DNA of 64,000 bases from Streptomyces sp. RKND-216 (GTDB lineage Bacteria; Actinomycetota; Actinomycetes; Streptomycetales; Streptomycetaceae). The position numbers and the translations under genes were made by a program. Under the pieces are notes generated by a model, which saw only the letters and a program-made list of their open reading frames with translations, was not told the origin of the DNA and ran no database searches. The DNA lies in NCBI RefSeq assembly GCF_004795255.1, contig NZ_SSBQ01000002.1:2048001-2112000 (forward strand), written 5' to 3'. This document shows, in pieces, positions 16,388 through 26,697 of this stretch. Numbering within the stretch: position 1 is the first letter of the stretch; each line of letters starts with the position of its first letter.

Positions 16388-17782
16388 TCACAGGTCCCCC
16401 ATGCGGCGGATGACGGGGGCGACGCGCTGCACGCCGTGCCGGTACGCGCCGCGGGCGGCCTCGCGGACGGCGGTGCGCAGCGCGGCGCGGAGGCCGTTCG
16501 CGGCGCCGGAGGCGCCGAGGTCGGCGCCGGGGCGCGGAGTGCCGTCGGGACGGAAGCCGTAGCGGGCGAGGATGCGCGGCAGGTAGCCGGGCGCGGTGAC
16601 GGGCGTGTAGTACGGCGCGGGCAGCGGGAGTTCGGGTGCGGAGGCGAGTTCGGCGACGCGGGCGCGGGCGGCGTCGAACGCGGCGTCGTAGCCGCCGTCG
16701 GGGCGGACGCCCTGGCGGGCGGTCCACTCCGGATCGGACTCGGGCAGGTGGCCGGCGTCGAGTTCGTCCCAGGAGGCGAGGCAGCCGGAGCCGAGGAAGT
16801 GGTGGTTGCCGAGGGCTTCACGCACGCCGAGGTCGGTGAGGACCGCGGTGGGGACACAGCGGTGCAGGGACTCCAGCGCGGCCGTGGAGCTGACGGTGAC
16901 GAGGAGGTCCGTACGGTCCAGCACGTCGCCCATGTGGCCGTAGACGAGGCGGCAGTTGGCGGGCAGGCCGCCGGGCACGCGGGCGGCGAGCTTCTGGTAC
17001 GGCTGCTCCTCGATGTGCGTGGTGTGCTCGCCGGGCCTGCTGCGGAGCTTGATCAGGACCTCGCGTGCGGGGTGGGCGCGGGCGTGTTCGGCGGCCCGGC
17101 GCAGCAGGTACGCGCGGTCGGCCCGGTTGTCGGGCACGGACGGCTGCACGGCGAAGGTGACGGTGAAGGGTCGGCCTCCGGCGGGCGGGCCGGTGGCGCC
17201 CGCCGTGTCGGAGGTGGCGCTGTCGCCGGGCGTGCCCGCGAGGAAGGGGAGCGCGCACTCGACGACGCCGCCCGCGTCGGCGCCGACGCCCCGGTAGACG
17301 TCACGGAACCGTTCTGCGTCGTGGCGGGAGTTGGCCAGCACCAGGTCGGCGCCGTGGCGGAGCAGCAGGCCGTCGGCGAGCTTCTCGTAGACGATGCCGA
17401 CGTATCCCGTGACCAGCACGGGCCGGCGCGCGGCCGGAGACCCGACCGGTTCGGCGGCGGCGCGCGCCAGCCCGTGCAGCATCGCCTGCACGGCTCCACC
17501 CACGCAGGCGAGGACCACCACGTCGTACGGCTCGTCCCCGCGCAGGGCGGCGCGTACGAACTGCGCGCCGGTCACCTCGCGGAGCGTGTCGGTCGCGACG
17601 CCGACCTCCGCGAGCTGACGCGGGGTCGGGGTCGCGCGGCCGCGCAGCAGCAGACCGTCGATCCGGGCGTCCGGGGCGAGGCGCCGCGCGGTCAGCGCGC
17701 CCCATTTCCAGCGGGTGTCCGAATCGGCGAGTACGGCGACGCGCCCGGCCGACAGCGGGTGGGAAGGAATTCGGGATGGCAC
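16388..17782 (-). CDS. Putative glycosyltransferase (DUF6716-like)
   Basis: A 464-residue soluble protein starting RVAVLADSDTRWKWGALTAR after a short leader. It has a GT-B-like course: VVLACVGGAVQAMLHGL, RPVLVTGYVGIVYEKLADGL and DLVLANSRHDAERF in the first half, then a C-terminal half with LLVTVSSTAALESL and LTDLGVREALGNHHFLGSGC. I recall such proteins as DUF6716 putative glycosyltransferases beside sialic-acid-type genes. GTG 17782 is chosen because TAGCGT lies exactly 7 bases upstream, as for the divergent gene. First gene of the minus-strand operon. Confidence 0.75.
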   Translation of the reverse strand: MPSRIPSHPLSAGRVAVLADSDTRWKWGALTARRLAPDARIDGLLLRGRATPTPRQLAEVGVATDTLREVTGAQFVRAALRGDEPYDVVVLACVGGAVQAMLHGLARAAAEPVGSPAARRPVLVTGYVGIVYEKLADGLLLRHGADLVLANSRHDAERFRDVYRGVGADAGGVVECALPFLAGTPGDSATSDTAGATGPPAGGRPFTVTFAVQPSVPDNRADRAYLLRRAAEHARAHPAREVLIKLRSRPGEHTTHIEEQPYQKLAARVPGGLPANCRLVYGHMGDVLDRTDLLVTVSSTAALESLHRCVPTAVLTDLGVREALGNHHFLGSGCLASWDELDAGHLPESDPEWTARQGVRPDGGYDAAFDAARARVAELASAPELPLPAPYYTPVTAPGYLPRILARYGFRPDGTPRPGADLGASGAANGLRAALRTAVREAARGAYRHGVQRVAPVIRRMGDL

Positions 17783-17970
17783 GTGAACGACGCTAGGAAG
17801 CCGTTTCGATTCACGGCCCAACGCATGGCCAACACCCGGTGAACAGCGGGCCGCCGAATGGCCAACCGGCGCGCCCGGGCCCGTGGTTCACCATTCCGCC
17901 GCCCGGAGTTCACCTTGACGTACGGTGCAGGTCACGACGAATGCCGGGGTGGCCGCATAGCGTCTCGAGA
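17783..17970. promoter_or_regulatory. Mirror-image divergent promoters of the nonulosonate locus
   Basis: Both divergent genes have TAGCGT, then 7 bases, then GTG: plus strand 17958-17963 before GTG 17971, minus strand 17795-17790 before GTG 17782. Each also has GTTCACC upstream in the same orientation, separated from TAGCGT by 43 bases (plus, 17908-17914) and 42 bases (minus, 17844-17838). A further plus-strand copy of GTTCACC occurs near 17885. The symmetry suggests leaderless mRNAs and one shared regulator. Confidence 0.65.
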
Positions 17971-18951
17971 GTGGTTGAGCTTTCCGTCATCGTGCCGTTC
18001 TTCAACGTGCAGTCGTACGCCCCGGACACTCTGAGAAGTCTGCGCGACAACGCGCGGGCTGATTACGAGTTCATTCTGGTCGACGACTGTTCCACCGACG
18101 CCACTCCGGAGATTCTGGAACGCGCGGAAAGAGAAATTCCCGGCACCGTCCTGATCCGGCACGAGAAGAACGGCGGCCTGGCGACCGCGCGCAACACCGG
18201 CCTGGACGCGGCCACGGGCCGCTACGTCACGTTCCTGGACGGCGACGACTGGCTGGCGCCCGGCTACTACCGCGAGCTGGTCGACGCGATCAGCACGCTG
18301 GGCTGCGACTTCCTGCGGACCGACCACGTGCAGTGCACGGCGCGCGCCCGTACGCTCGCGCGTGTGCCGCACGGCCGTCGCGGCGTGGTGACCGACCCGC
18401 GCGCGGCGATACTGCCGGCCGAACGTTCCACGTCCGTCGACTACGCGTACGCCTGGGCGGGGATCTACCACCGCCGGCTGCTGGACGACGGGCTGCTGCA
18501 CTTCACCGACGGGCTACGGACGGCCGAGGACCGCCCGTGGATCTGGCGGCTGCATCGGGAGGCGGCCTCGTTCGCGGTGGTGGGGCTGCTGGGCGTCTTC
18601 TACCGGCGCGGTGTCGCCTCGTCGCTGACGCAGATCGGCGACGTGCGGCAGCTGGACTTCCTGCGCGCCTTCGACCAGGTCGTCGAGGAGACCGCGCGGG
18701 ACCGGGACGCGGACGTGCTGCTGCCCAAGGCGGTGCGCACGTACTGCGCGATCATCTCCCACCACCTGACCAGCGGACGGTTCGAGCCGCACGTCGCCCG
18801 CACGCTGCGGCGGAAGAGCGCGGCCGCGCTGCGCCGGATGCCCGCCGACGTGCTGGACGAGGCGCTGGACTCGATGGACGTGCAGCGCGCGACGCGCCTG
18901 CGCAGGCTCCGGCGCAGGCCGGTCGACTCCCGGGAGGTGGCGGCCCGATGA
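17971..18951 (+). CDS. Family 2 glycosyltransferase
   Basis: A 326-residue GT-A enzyme. The N-terminus is the canonical GT2 fold: LSVIVPFFNVQSYAPDTLRS, then FILVDDCSTDATPEIL, NGGLATARNTGLDAATGRY and the metal-binding FLDGDDWLAPGYY. ERAEREIPGT and later TAEDRPWIWRLH fit the acceptor and catalytic half. GTG 17971 starts directly at the Rossmann strand; the frame is open upstream to 17839 but that part is not GT-like. It heads the plus-strand operon and overlaps the next gene by four bases (ATGA). Probably builds the primer or backbone of the polymer. Confidence 0.9.
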   Translation: MVELSVIVPFFNVQSYAPDTLRSLRDNARADYEFILVDDCSTDATPEILERAEREIPGTVLIRHEKNGGLATARNTGLDAATGRYVTFLDGDDWLAPGYYRELVDAISTLGCDFLRTDHVQCTARARTLARVPHGRRGVVTDPRAAILPAERSTSVDYAYAWAGIYHRRLLDDGLLHFTDGLRTAEDRPWIWRLHREAASFAVVGLLGVFYRRGVASSLTQIGDVRQLDFLRAFDQVVEETARDRDADVLLPKAVRTYCAIISHHLTSGRFEPHVARTLRRKSAAALRRMPADVLDEALDSMDVQRATRLRRLRRRPVDSREVAAR

Positions 18952-20306
18952 CGGCCCCCACGCGTACACAGATCTTCTTCGTCTCGACGCTGTACGGCGC
19001 GGCGACGCTGGCCGCCGCGCTGGACGCGGGGTGCTTCGGGCCGGCGGACCGGCGGCTGCTGCTGGTCAGCAACAACGCGCCGAATCCGGAGACGGCGCCG
19101 TCGCCTGACCGGATGACGGGCTTCGCGCGGCTGCGCGGCCGGTTCGACCGCGTGGTGTCGTGGAACGACGCGATCCGCCCGTTCCACCCCGGCGGCTGGA
19201 CGCCCCGCCCGGACGACGCGCCGCTGTGGGAGCGGCATCTGCGCATGCTGTGGGGGTTGGGCGAGGACCAGCGGCAGGACGCCGTGGAACTCGTGCTGGA
19301 GTCGATCCAGGTGCATCCGGCGCTGGCCGTGGCGCAGCTCTTCCCGGACGCGCCGATCGACGTCTACGCCGACGGCCTGATGAGCTACGGCCCCACCCGC
19401 AACAAGCTCGACCCGCTGGTCGGTTCGCGGGTGCGGCGGCTGCTGCATCTGGATCTGGTGCCGGGGCTGCGGCCGCTGCTGCTCACGGAGTTCGGGGTGG
19501 AGCCGGAGGTCGTGCCGACGGACGCGTTCCGGTCGGTGCTGCGGGAGCTGCCGGACGACGACCCGGCCCCAGGGGAGCCGCCGGAGGGCGCCCCGGCGCT
19601 GCTGCTCGGCCAGTACCTGGCGGCGCTGGGCATCCTCACCGACGAGGAGGAGGAGCGGCTGCACGTGCGGATGCTGCGCGGCGCGGCCGGGCTCGGTCAC
19701 CGCAGCGTGGTGTTCAAGCCGCACCCGGTCGCACCCGCCCGCTACTCGCGCACGCTGGAGAAGGAGGCCGGGGAGCTGGGCGTGCAGCTGCGCGTACGGG
19801 ACGAGCCGGTGCTCGCGGAGGTGCTGTACGAGCGGCTGCGTCCGGCGCTCGTCGTCGGCTGCTTCTCCACGGCGCTGCTGACGGCGGCGACCGTGTACGG
19901 GCTGCCGGTGGCCCGGACGGGTACCGACGTGCTGCTGGACCGGCTGGCGCCGTACCAGAACAGCAACCGGGTGCCGGTGACGCTGGTGGACGCGCTGCTG
20001 CCGGACCTGGCCGACGCGGAGGCGGTGCGCGCCTGGCGTGCACCGGGCCCCGGTGAGGGCGAGGCGGTCGCGGCGCTGGTCCGGGCTGTGGGGTTCTGCA
20101 TGCAGGCGCAGATCCACCCTGCGCTGCGGCCGGAGGCGGAGCGCTATCTGGCGACGCGGCTGGACGCGGGGACGTGGCGGTACTTCAAGCGGCGGCGGCT
20201 GACGTCGCTCGCCCTGCCGGGGGCGGTCCCGGCACCCCTGGCGTTCCTCCCGCGGAACGCCGCGGTGCGGCGGGTCGCCCGGCGCGTGCGGCGGCGCCTC
20301 GGCTGA
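18948..20306 (+). CDS. Polysialyltransferase-family glycosyltransferase
   Basis: A 452-residue protein resembling bacterial alpha-2,8-polysialyltransferases. N-terminal QIFFVSTLYGAATLAAALDA is the family start. The sialyltransferase motifs are readable: D-G in IDVYADGLMSYGP, HP in VVFKPHPVAPARY and the Ser motif in VVGCFSTALLTAATVYG. The basic C-terminus may contact the membrane. ATG 18948 overlaps the GT2 stop. It is the best candidate for polymerising the CMP-nonulosonate into a poly-nonulosonate such as a teichulosonic acid. The longer frame starting at 18333 is a shadow inside the GT2 gene. Confidence 0.82.
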   Translation: MTAPTRTQIFFVSTLYGAATLAAALDAGCFGPADRRLLLVSNNAPNPETAPSPDRMTGFARLRGRFDRVVSWNDAIRPFHPGGWTPRPDDAPLWERHLRMLWGLGEDQRQDAVELVLESIQVHPALAVAQLFPDAPIDVYADGLMSYGPTRNKLDPLVGSRVRRLLHLDLVPGLRPLLLTEFGVEPEVVPTDAFRSVLRELPDDDPAPGEPPEGAPALLLGQYLAALGILTDEEEERLHVRMLRGAAGLGHRSVVFKPHPVAPARYSRTLEKEAGELGVQLRVRDEPVLAEVLYERLRPALVVGCFSTALLTAATVYGLPVARTGTDVLLDRLAPYQNSNRVPVTLVDALLPDLADAEAVRAWRAPGPGEGEAVAALVRAVGFCMQAQIHPALRPEAERYLATRLDAGTWRYFKRRRLTSLALPGAVPAPLAFLPRNAAVRRVARRVRRRLG

Positions 20307-20368
20307 CGCGCGCCGCCGGCGCGATGCGCGGCGGGCGGAGCCGGCGGGGCAGGGGGCCGGGGCAGGGT

Positions 20369-20899
20369 TCAGCCGGTCTCGGCCTGGGTGGCGCGCAGCG
20401 CCCGCACGGTCGCGGCGACCAGTTCCTCCGGCGTGGCCGTGACGTCGAGGCGGATGCCGTCCTCGGCCGGTTCCAGCGGTTCCAGGGCGGCGTACTGGGA
20501 GTCCAGCAGGGCGCCGGGCATGAAGTGGCCGTGACGGCCGGAGAGACGGCCGGCGATCAGTTCGCGGTCGCCGTCGAGGTGGAGGAAGTAGAGGCCGTCG
20601 GCGGCGGCGCGCAGCCGGTCGCGGTAGTTGCGTTTGAGGGCCGAGCAGCTGACGACGCCCTGCAGGCCCGGGCCGTGACCGGTGCGGGTGCGCGCCCAGG
20701 CGCCGATGGCGTCGAGCCAGGGCGCCCGGTCGGCGTCGTCGAGGGGGGTTCCGGCCGACATCTTCTGGATGTTCGCCGGCGGGTGGAAGTCGTCGGCCTC
20801 GGCGTACGGGACGCCGATCTCCTGGGCGAGCAGGGCGCCGACGGTGGACTTGCCGGTGCCGGACACGCCCATGACGACCACGACCCGGGGTGCGGACAT
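20369..20899 (-). CDS. gntK: Gluconokinase
   Basis: A 176-residue P-loop kinase that phosphorylates D-gluconate to 6-phosphogluconate. Walker A is GVSGTGKST; the gluconate-site segment YAEADDFHPPANIQKMSAGT and the lid region CSALKRNYRDRLR are characteristic, as is GRHGHFMPGALLDSQ. Start ATG 20899 has GAGG about 9 bases upstream. It is divergent from the GntR gene, and its upstream region carries the same composite element found before gntP. Confidence 0.95.
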   Translation of the reverse strand: MSAPRVVVVMGVSGTGKSTVGALLAQEIGVPYAEADDFHPPANIQKMSAGTPLDDADRAPWLDAIGAWARTRTGHGPGLQGVVSCSALKRNYRDRLRAAADGLYFLHLDGDRELIAGRLSGRHGHFMPGALLDSQYAALEPLEPAEDGIRLDVTATPEELVAATVRALRATQAETG

Positions 20900-20949
20900 C
20901 TGTACAACCTCGCTCTTCTCGGTACCGCGTACAGCCAAGTCGAAAAGTG

Positions 20950-20985
20950 CTACGTATTCAAGGCCATGCGGCTTAAAAGTCATAC
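20950..20985 (-). promoter_or_regulatory. Gluconate regulon element, gntK copy
   Basis: Read on the minus strand: GTATGACTTTT, 11 bases, then CCTTGAATACGTAG. The same two blocks occur before gntP (23351-23385) with a 10-base spacer. TATGAC and TTGAAT could act as -35/-10, with the conserved flanks serving as a GntR site. It lies between gntK and gntR, so it may control both. Confidence 0.6.
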
Positions 20986-21019
20986 ATATTTCGGAAGCGG
21001 GCACCGTAACCTGAGGGGC

Positions 21020-21721
21020 ATGGAGAATCAGCGGCAGGGTCTGCATGCAAAGGTGTTGGCCAGCTTGGGGCCGGCCATCACCGGAGGTGACTACCCGCCC
21101 GGCAGCGTGCTGCGCACCGACGAGCTGGAGCAGCGGTTCGAGGTCTCCCGGACGGTGATGCGCGAGGCGATACGGGTCCTGGAGTCCATGCATCTGGTGC
21201 AGTCGCGCCGCAGGGTCGGCGTCACCGTACTCCCCACCGAGTCCTGGGACGTGTTCGACCCGCAGGTGATCACCTGGCGTCTCCAGGGCGCGGACCGGGG
21301 GCGGCAGCTACGTTCGCTGACCATCCTGCGCTGTGCCGTGGAACCGGCCGCCGCGCGGCTCGCGGCGCAGTACGCGACGCCGGAGGAGTGCGCGGAGCTG
21401 ACCGAGCAGGCGATGGGAATGGTCGCCACCTCCCGAGGCCAGCAGCTCGACGGGTATCTGGTGCACGACATCGCCTTCCACCGGGTGGTGCTGCGGGCGT
21501 CGCGGAACGAGATGTTCGCCCGGCTGGGCGACGTGGTGGCGGCGGTGCTGACCGGCCGGACCGAGCACGACGTCATGTTCACCGATCCGGACCCGGCGGC
21601 CGTCACGCTGCACGTGCAGGTCGCGGAGGCGGTGCGGACCCGGGATCCGGAGCGTGCGGAGCAGCTCACCAAGGAGATCACCGTCGGCGCGATGGCCGAG
21701 CTGGACGTGCTCGCGCCGTAG
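21020..21721 (+). CDS. gntR: GntR/FadR-family regulator of gluconate genes
   Basis: A 233-residue repressor. Residues about 10-75 are the winged helix (LRTDELEQRFEVSRTVMREA, IRVLESMHLVQSRRRVGVTV). The rest is an FCD ligand domain with metal-site histidines (HDIAFHRVV, later TLHVQVAEA). It is divergent from gntK by 120 bases. ATG 21020 is preceded by TAACCT and 7 bases, a leaderless pattern. The open frame extends far upstream, but only this part is family-like. Ligand gluconate or 6-phosphogluconate is inferred from neighbours. Confidence 0.9.
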   Translation: MENQRQGLHAKVLASLGPAITGGDYPPGSVLRTDELEQRFEVSRTVMREAIRVLESMHLVQSRRRVGVTVLPTESWDVFDPQVITWRLQGADRGRQLRSLTILRCAVEPAAARLAAQYATPEECAELTEQAMGMVATSRGQQLDGYLVHDIAFHRVVLRASRNEMFARLGDVVAAVLTGRTEHDVMFTDPDPAAVTLHVQVAEAVRTRDPERAEQLTKEITVGAMAELDVLAP

Positions 21722-21732
21722 GCCGCTCCGGA

Positions 21733-21758
21733 GGTCCCACCGCGGAAACGGCGGGACC
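21733..21758. terminator. Bidirectional hairpin between gntR and gntP
   Basis: GGTCCCACCG and CGGCGGGACC with a 6-base loop and one mismatch lie between the convergent ends of gntR (21721) and gntP (21813). Confidence 0.55.
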
Positions 21759-21812
21759 CGGGCCGTCCCGGGAGGGGTCGGGTCGGCCCGGGTGCCTGGC
21801 GGGGCGGTGCCG

Positions 21813-23288
21813 TCAGAACACGGCCCACAGGCCGAGCGCGATGACGAACGCCGACAGACCGAGCGTCGTCTCCATGACCGTCCACGTCTTCAGGGTGGTC
21901 TTCTCGTCCATCCCGAAGAAGCGGCTGACCAGCCAGAAGCCGGAGTCGTTGACGTGTGAGAGGACGGTTGCGCCGGCCGCGATCGCGACGACGAGCAGCG
22001 CGATCTGGAAGTCGCCCAGGTTGGCGTCGTTCACCGCGCTCGCGATGAGGCCGCCGGTGGTGGTGAGGGCGACGGTGGCCGAGCCCTGTGCGACGCGCAG
22101 CAGTGTGGCGATGATGAACGCCTGGAGGATCAGGGAGATGCCCAGGTCCGACAGCGAGTTGCTGAGCGCGTCGCCGATGCCGCTGAGTTCCAGGACGCCT
22201 CCGAACATGCCGCCCGCGCCGGTGATCAGGATGATCGCGCAGATCGGGCCGAGCGCCTCGTCGACAATGCCGCGCACACCGGCCATCGAGGTGCGGGGGC
22301 GGCCGAGCATGAGGATCGCGGCGACCACGGTGATCAGCAGCGCGACCGTGGTGTTGCCGAGCAGGCTGAGGAACGCCGGGAGGCCGGAGTCCGCGTCCAG
22401 CACGCCTGCCGCGCCCAGGGTGTCCAGCACGGTGTCGAAGGAGATCAGCACCAGCGGGATGAGCAGCAGGAGCAGCACGGTGCCGAAGGCCGGCGGCCGG
22501 TGGCCGAGCGCCGGGGCGTCGGCGCCGTCGCTCTTGGACGTGCCCGCGCCCGCGCCCTTGCCCTCGTTCTCACCGGCTTCCGCGCGCTGTTCGGCGGTAC
22601 GGCCGTGCGCGTCGCGGGCCTGGCCGAAGACCACGTCGGAGACGGAGACGTAGACGCGCTTGCCGAGCCAGCGGGAGACCAGGTAGACGCCCACGTACCA
22701 GGCGACGACGGCGACCGGGATGCCGACGAGCAGCGTGACGCCGATGTCGCCGCGCAGCTGCTCGGTCGCGGCAACCGGGCCGGGGTGCGGCGGCACGATG
22801 GCGTGCATCGCGGCGAAGGCGCCGGCGGCGGGGAGCGCGTAGAACAGCAGCGAGCCGCCGAAGCGGCGCGCGACGGTGAGGATGATCGGCAGGAACACGA
22901 CCAGTCCGGCGTCGAAGAAGATCGGGAAGCCGAACAGCAGCGCGGCGACACCCAGTGCGAGCGGCGCGCGCTTCTCCCCGAAGCGGTTGATGAGGGTGTC
23001 GGCGAGCACTTGGGCGCCGCCGGTGACCTCGAGCAGCCGTCCGAGCATCACGCCGAAGGCGACGAGGATCGCCACCGAGCCGATGGTGTCGGCGAAGCCG
23101 AACATCAGCACGTCGGGGATGTCGGCCATCGGGAAGCCGACGGCGAGGGCGGTGACGACGCTGACGCCGACGAGGGCGACGAAGGCGTGCAGCTTCACCT
23201 TCATGATCAGGAACAGCAGCAGAGCGACCGCGCCCGCCGCGATGAGCAGCAGCGTCGCCGTGCCGTAGACCGGCTCGATTGCTTCCAT
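21813..23288 (-). CDS. gntP: GntP-family gluconate:H+ symporter
   Basis: A 491-residue permease with about 12-14 helices. Family landmarks include FADTIGSVAILVAFGVMLGR, EVTGGAQVLADTLINRFGEK, FFDAGLVVFLPI and HAIVPPHPGPVAA in the first half, and LITGAGGMFGGVLELSGIG and LSHVNDSGFWLVSRFFGM in the second. A charged Gly/Ala-rich cytoplasmic loop (about residues 240-270) is longer than usual. ATG 23288 has GGAG 7 bases upstream. It shares the gntK upstream element, so it should be co-regulated by GntR. Confidence 0.95.
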   Translation of the reverse strand: MEAIEPVYGTATLLLIAAGAVALLLFLIMKVKLHAFVALVGVSVVTALAVGFPMADIPDVLMFGFADTIGSVAILVAFGVMLGRLLEVTGGAQVLADTLINRFGEKRAPLALGVAALLFGFPIFFDAGLVVFLPIILTVARRFGGSLLFYALPAAGAFAAMHAIVPPHPGPVAATEQLRGDIGVTLLVGIPVAVVAWYVGVYLVSRWLGKRVYVSVSDVVFGQARDAHGRTAEQRAEAGENEGKGAGAGTSKSDGADAPALGHRPPAFGTVLLLLLIPLVLISFDTVLDTLGAAGVLDADSGLPAFLSLLGNTTVALLITVVAAILMLGRPRTSMAGVRGIVDEALGPICAIILITGAGGMFGGVLELSGIGDALSNSLSDLGISLILQAFIIATLLRVAQGSATVALTTTGGLIASAVNDANLGDFQIALLVVAIAAGATVLSHVNDSGFWLVSRFFGMDEKTTLKTWTVMETTLGLSAFVIALGLWAVF

Positions 23289-23350
23289 GACGAAACTCCG
23301 TACTTCGAACTCCCTGGCGAAGACCGGAACGGGAAGTTACGCGCTAGGTA

Positions 23351-23385
23351 CTACTTATTCAAGGGGTCGCGAAGAAAAGTCATAC
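23351..23385 (-). promoter_or_regulatory. Gluconate regulon element, gntP copy
   Basis: On the minus strand GTATGACTTTT, 10 bases, CCTTGAATAAGTAG, about 63 bases before the gntP start. It matches the gntK copy at 24 of 25 block positions (block 1 identical, block 2 with one change). Confidence 0.6.
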
Positions 23386-23428
23386 GAAAGAGCTCCGGGG
23401 GCACGCCAGCCGCGGCGCGGGCCCAGTG

Positions 23429-24460
23429 TCAGTCCCACTCCCAGCGCAGCGAGTGGAAGCCGGGCGCCGCGTCCTGGACGACCATGTGGGCCCGGCCGCG
23501 GGGACTGATCCAGACCGGGCCGACGACCGGAAGCGAACCGGTGGCGGCGGTCCCGGCACAGCGGTAGCAGCGGACCGGCACCCGGTCCGGGTGGAAGGTG
23601 ACCTCGAGGGTGTAGAGCGCCGCGGGGGTGCGGAAGCCGCGCCCGCACTCGTCGGTGGCGCGCCCGCTGGTCGGGTACGCCGTGGTGTACTCGACGACTG
23701 CGGTCTCCCCCTTGGACAGCACGCGGTCGAGGAGCAACTCGGTGACGGTGATCGGCACGTCCGGGTCGCTCCGCACCCGGCCGGGGCGGGCGTTGCGCAC
23801 GTCCACCAGGTCGGGGAGCGGGCGGCCCGGCTCGTCTCCGCGGCTGATCACGACGCAGCGGTCCACGTCGTCCCGTTCCGCACGCAGCACCAGACAGGCC
23901 GTCCAGCGGGACTCGGCGCCCTGAGCGTCGATCTCGAAGCGCTCGTGCACGGCGACGCGGGAGAGCCCGTCGTCGGTGTTGCCCACGTCGTGCAGCAGGC
24001 CGGACAGCGACTGGTACCCCTGCCACAGCCGCGTGGGGGCGAGGCTGGTGTCCGCGCGGCCCGTCCAGCGGCCTCGGGGACGCTGCGGGCCGAGGAGGGC
24101 GACCAGGGAGTCGGTCGGGAGCGCGAGGAGTTCCTCCAGGAGTCGGACGGCCCGCCGGGACTGCGGACGCTCGGGGCGGCTGCGGCCGCGCCGCCAGTAG
24201 CTGAGGGCGGTGATGCTGACCTCGACACCGCGGTCGGCAAGACGGCGCTGGATGCGTTCCATACTCAGTCCGCTGGCGCGGATGGCGGTGTCCAGAGCGC
24301 TCTCGAAGGGCCCGTCACGCAGCGCGGCGTGCAGGGCGCCGTTCGGGCGGCCGGGCTGCCCCGACCCACCCTGCTGTCCGGGGGGCTCCGTCCGGCCCGG
24401 TCGCCCCGGTCCGGAGGCACCGGGTGCCCCGGGTTTCGCGGTCTCGTCGGTGGGGAGCAC
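23429..24460 (-). CDS. Helix-turn-helix protein of unknown role
   Basis: A 343-residue cytoplasmic protein. After a low-complexity Pro/Gly leader (about 40 residues) comes an XRE-like helix-turn-helix (ASGLSMERIQRRLADRGVEV, then ITALSYWRRGRSRPERPQSR). The remaining 230 residues are a beta-rich domain I do not recognise; they contain YRCAGTAATGSLPV and end in FHSLRWEWD. This type is common in actinomycetes as an orphan regulator. GTG 24460 has GGAGG 7 bases upstream. Targets and effector are unknown. Confidence 0.75.
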   Translation of the reverse strand: MLPTDETAKPGAPGASGPGRPGRTEPPGQQGGSGQPGRPNGALHAALRDGPFESALDTAIRASGLSMERIQRRLADRGVEVSITALSYWRRGRSRPERPQSRRAVRLLEELLALPTDSLVALLGPQRPRGRWTGRADTSLAPTRLWQGYQSLSGLLHDVGNTDDGLSRVAVHERFEIDAQGAESRWTACLVLRAERDDVDRCVVISRGDEPGRPLPDLVDVRNARPGRVRSDPDVPITVTELLLDRVLSKGETAVVEYTTAYPTSGRATDECGRGFRTPAALYTLEVTFHPDRVPVRCYRCAGTAATGSLPVVGPVWISPRGRAHMVVQDAAPGFHSLRWEWD

Positions 24461-24955
24461 TGCGTTGCCTCCATCGGACGTGAGGCGTGTGGGGGGTGGC
24501 CCGCATGTTACCGCCGGGTGCGCCCGGGACCTGCGGCCCGCCTCGTCCCGTGAACAGTTTAGGACCTGACATCCTCGCCCACCGCGCCTCTCGCGGTGTC
24601 ATGCGCCGTTCACACAGGTTCTTATTTAACAGAGTGTCCACGTCGTTGACCGGATGATCGCGCACACGTCAAGCTCCCCGGCATGGGACGCGAGCACAAC
24701 CACGCGACCGCCGGGGACGAACGGGACGGGCCGGTCGCGGATTGATGCCCGGCCGGTCAGGTGGTGAGCCGCGGCGCACGGCGGCCATCCCCACCATCAC
24801 CTGACCGACCGTCACGACGGCGGTCCGAGCGGGATGTCCTGCGAGCTCCCGCTCGGGCCGCCACAGCGCCGGGGACGGCCGGAACGGATCAGGAGGGGAC
24901 CGCTCCGGCCGCCCCCGCCACAGCATCGCCCCACCCCGCGAAGTGCCTCCCGTGA
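24461..24955. other. Non-coding 495 bases with hairpin and possible promoter
   Basis: There is no convincing gene. The part next to 24460 is the upstream region of the HTH gene and includes an AT-rich patch (TTAAATAAG on the minus strand, near 24626-24634) and TTGACG further up. A hairpin with 15-base arms at 24819-24833 and 24848-24862 (one G-T pair) lies about 95 bases past the mutase stop and may end that transcript. Confidence 0.5.
24819..24862 (-). terminator. Hairpin downstream of the mutase gene
   Basis: GGCGGTCCGAGCGGG and CCCGCTCGGGCCGCC pair fully apart from one G-T wobble; the loop is 14 bases. It is placed 94 bases beyond the mutase stop on the minus strand. Confidence 0.5.
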
Positions 24956-26536
<1,581 letters not shown>

Positions 26537-26697
26537 GGACTGCCTCCGGAGTACGTCGCGCCAGGAAAGAGCGAGGACACGGACTGTAGCGGCGGTCGCG
26601 CCGACGGTGAGGGAACCAGGGGCCGGGGCTTTCTCACAGCATGCCCGCTGAACGCCGTTCGCGGCGAGCGGGCGGATGGGGTCGGGGCCGAAGAGAG

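Noticed and set aside
13352..16562. Two long plus-strand ORFs over the NeuA/NeuB genes
   Set aside because: Low-complexity antisense frames typical of very GC-rich DNA; the minus-strand products are well recognised.
18333..20306. 657-residue frame for the polysialyltransferase-like gene
   Set aside because: The first 205 residues are a shadow within the GT2 gene; ATG 18948 with a stop-start overlap is the sensible start.
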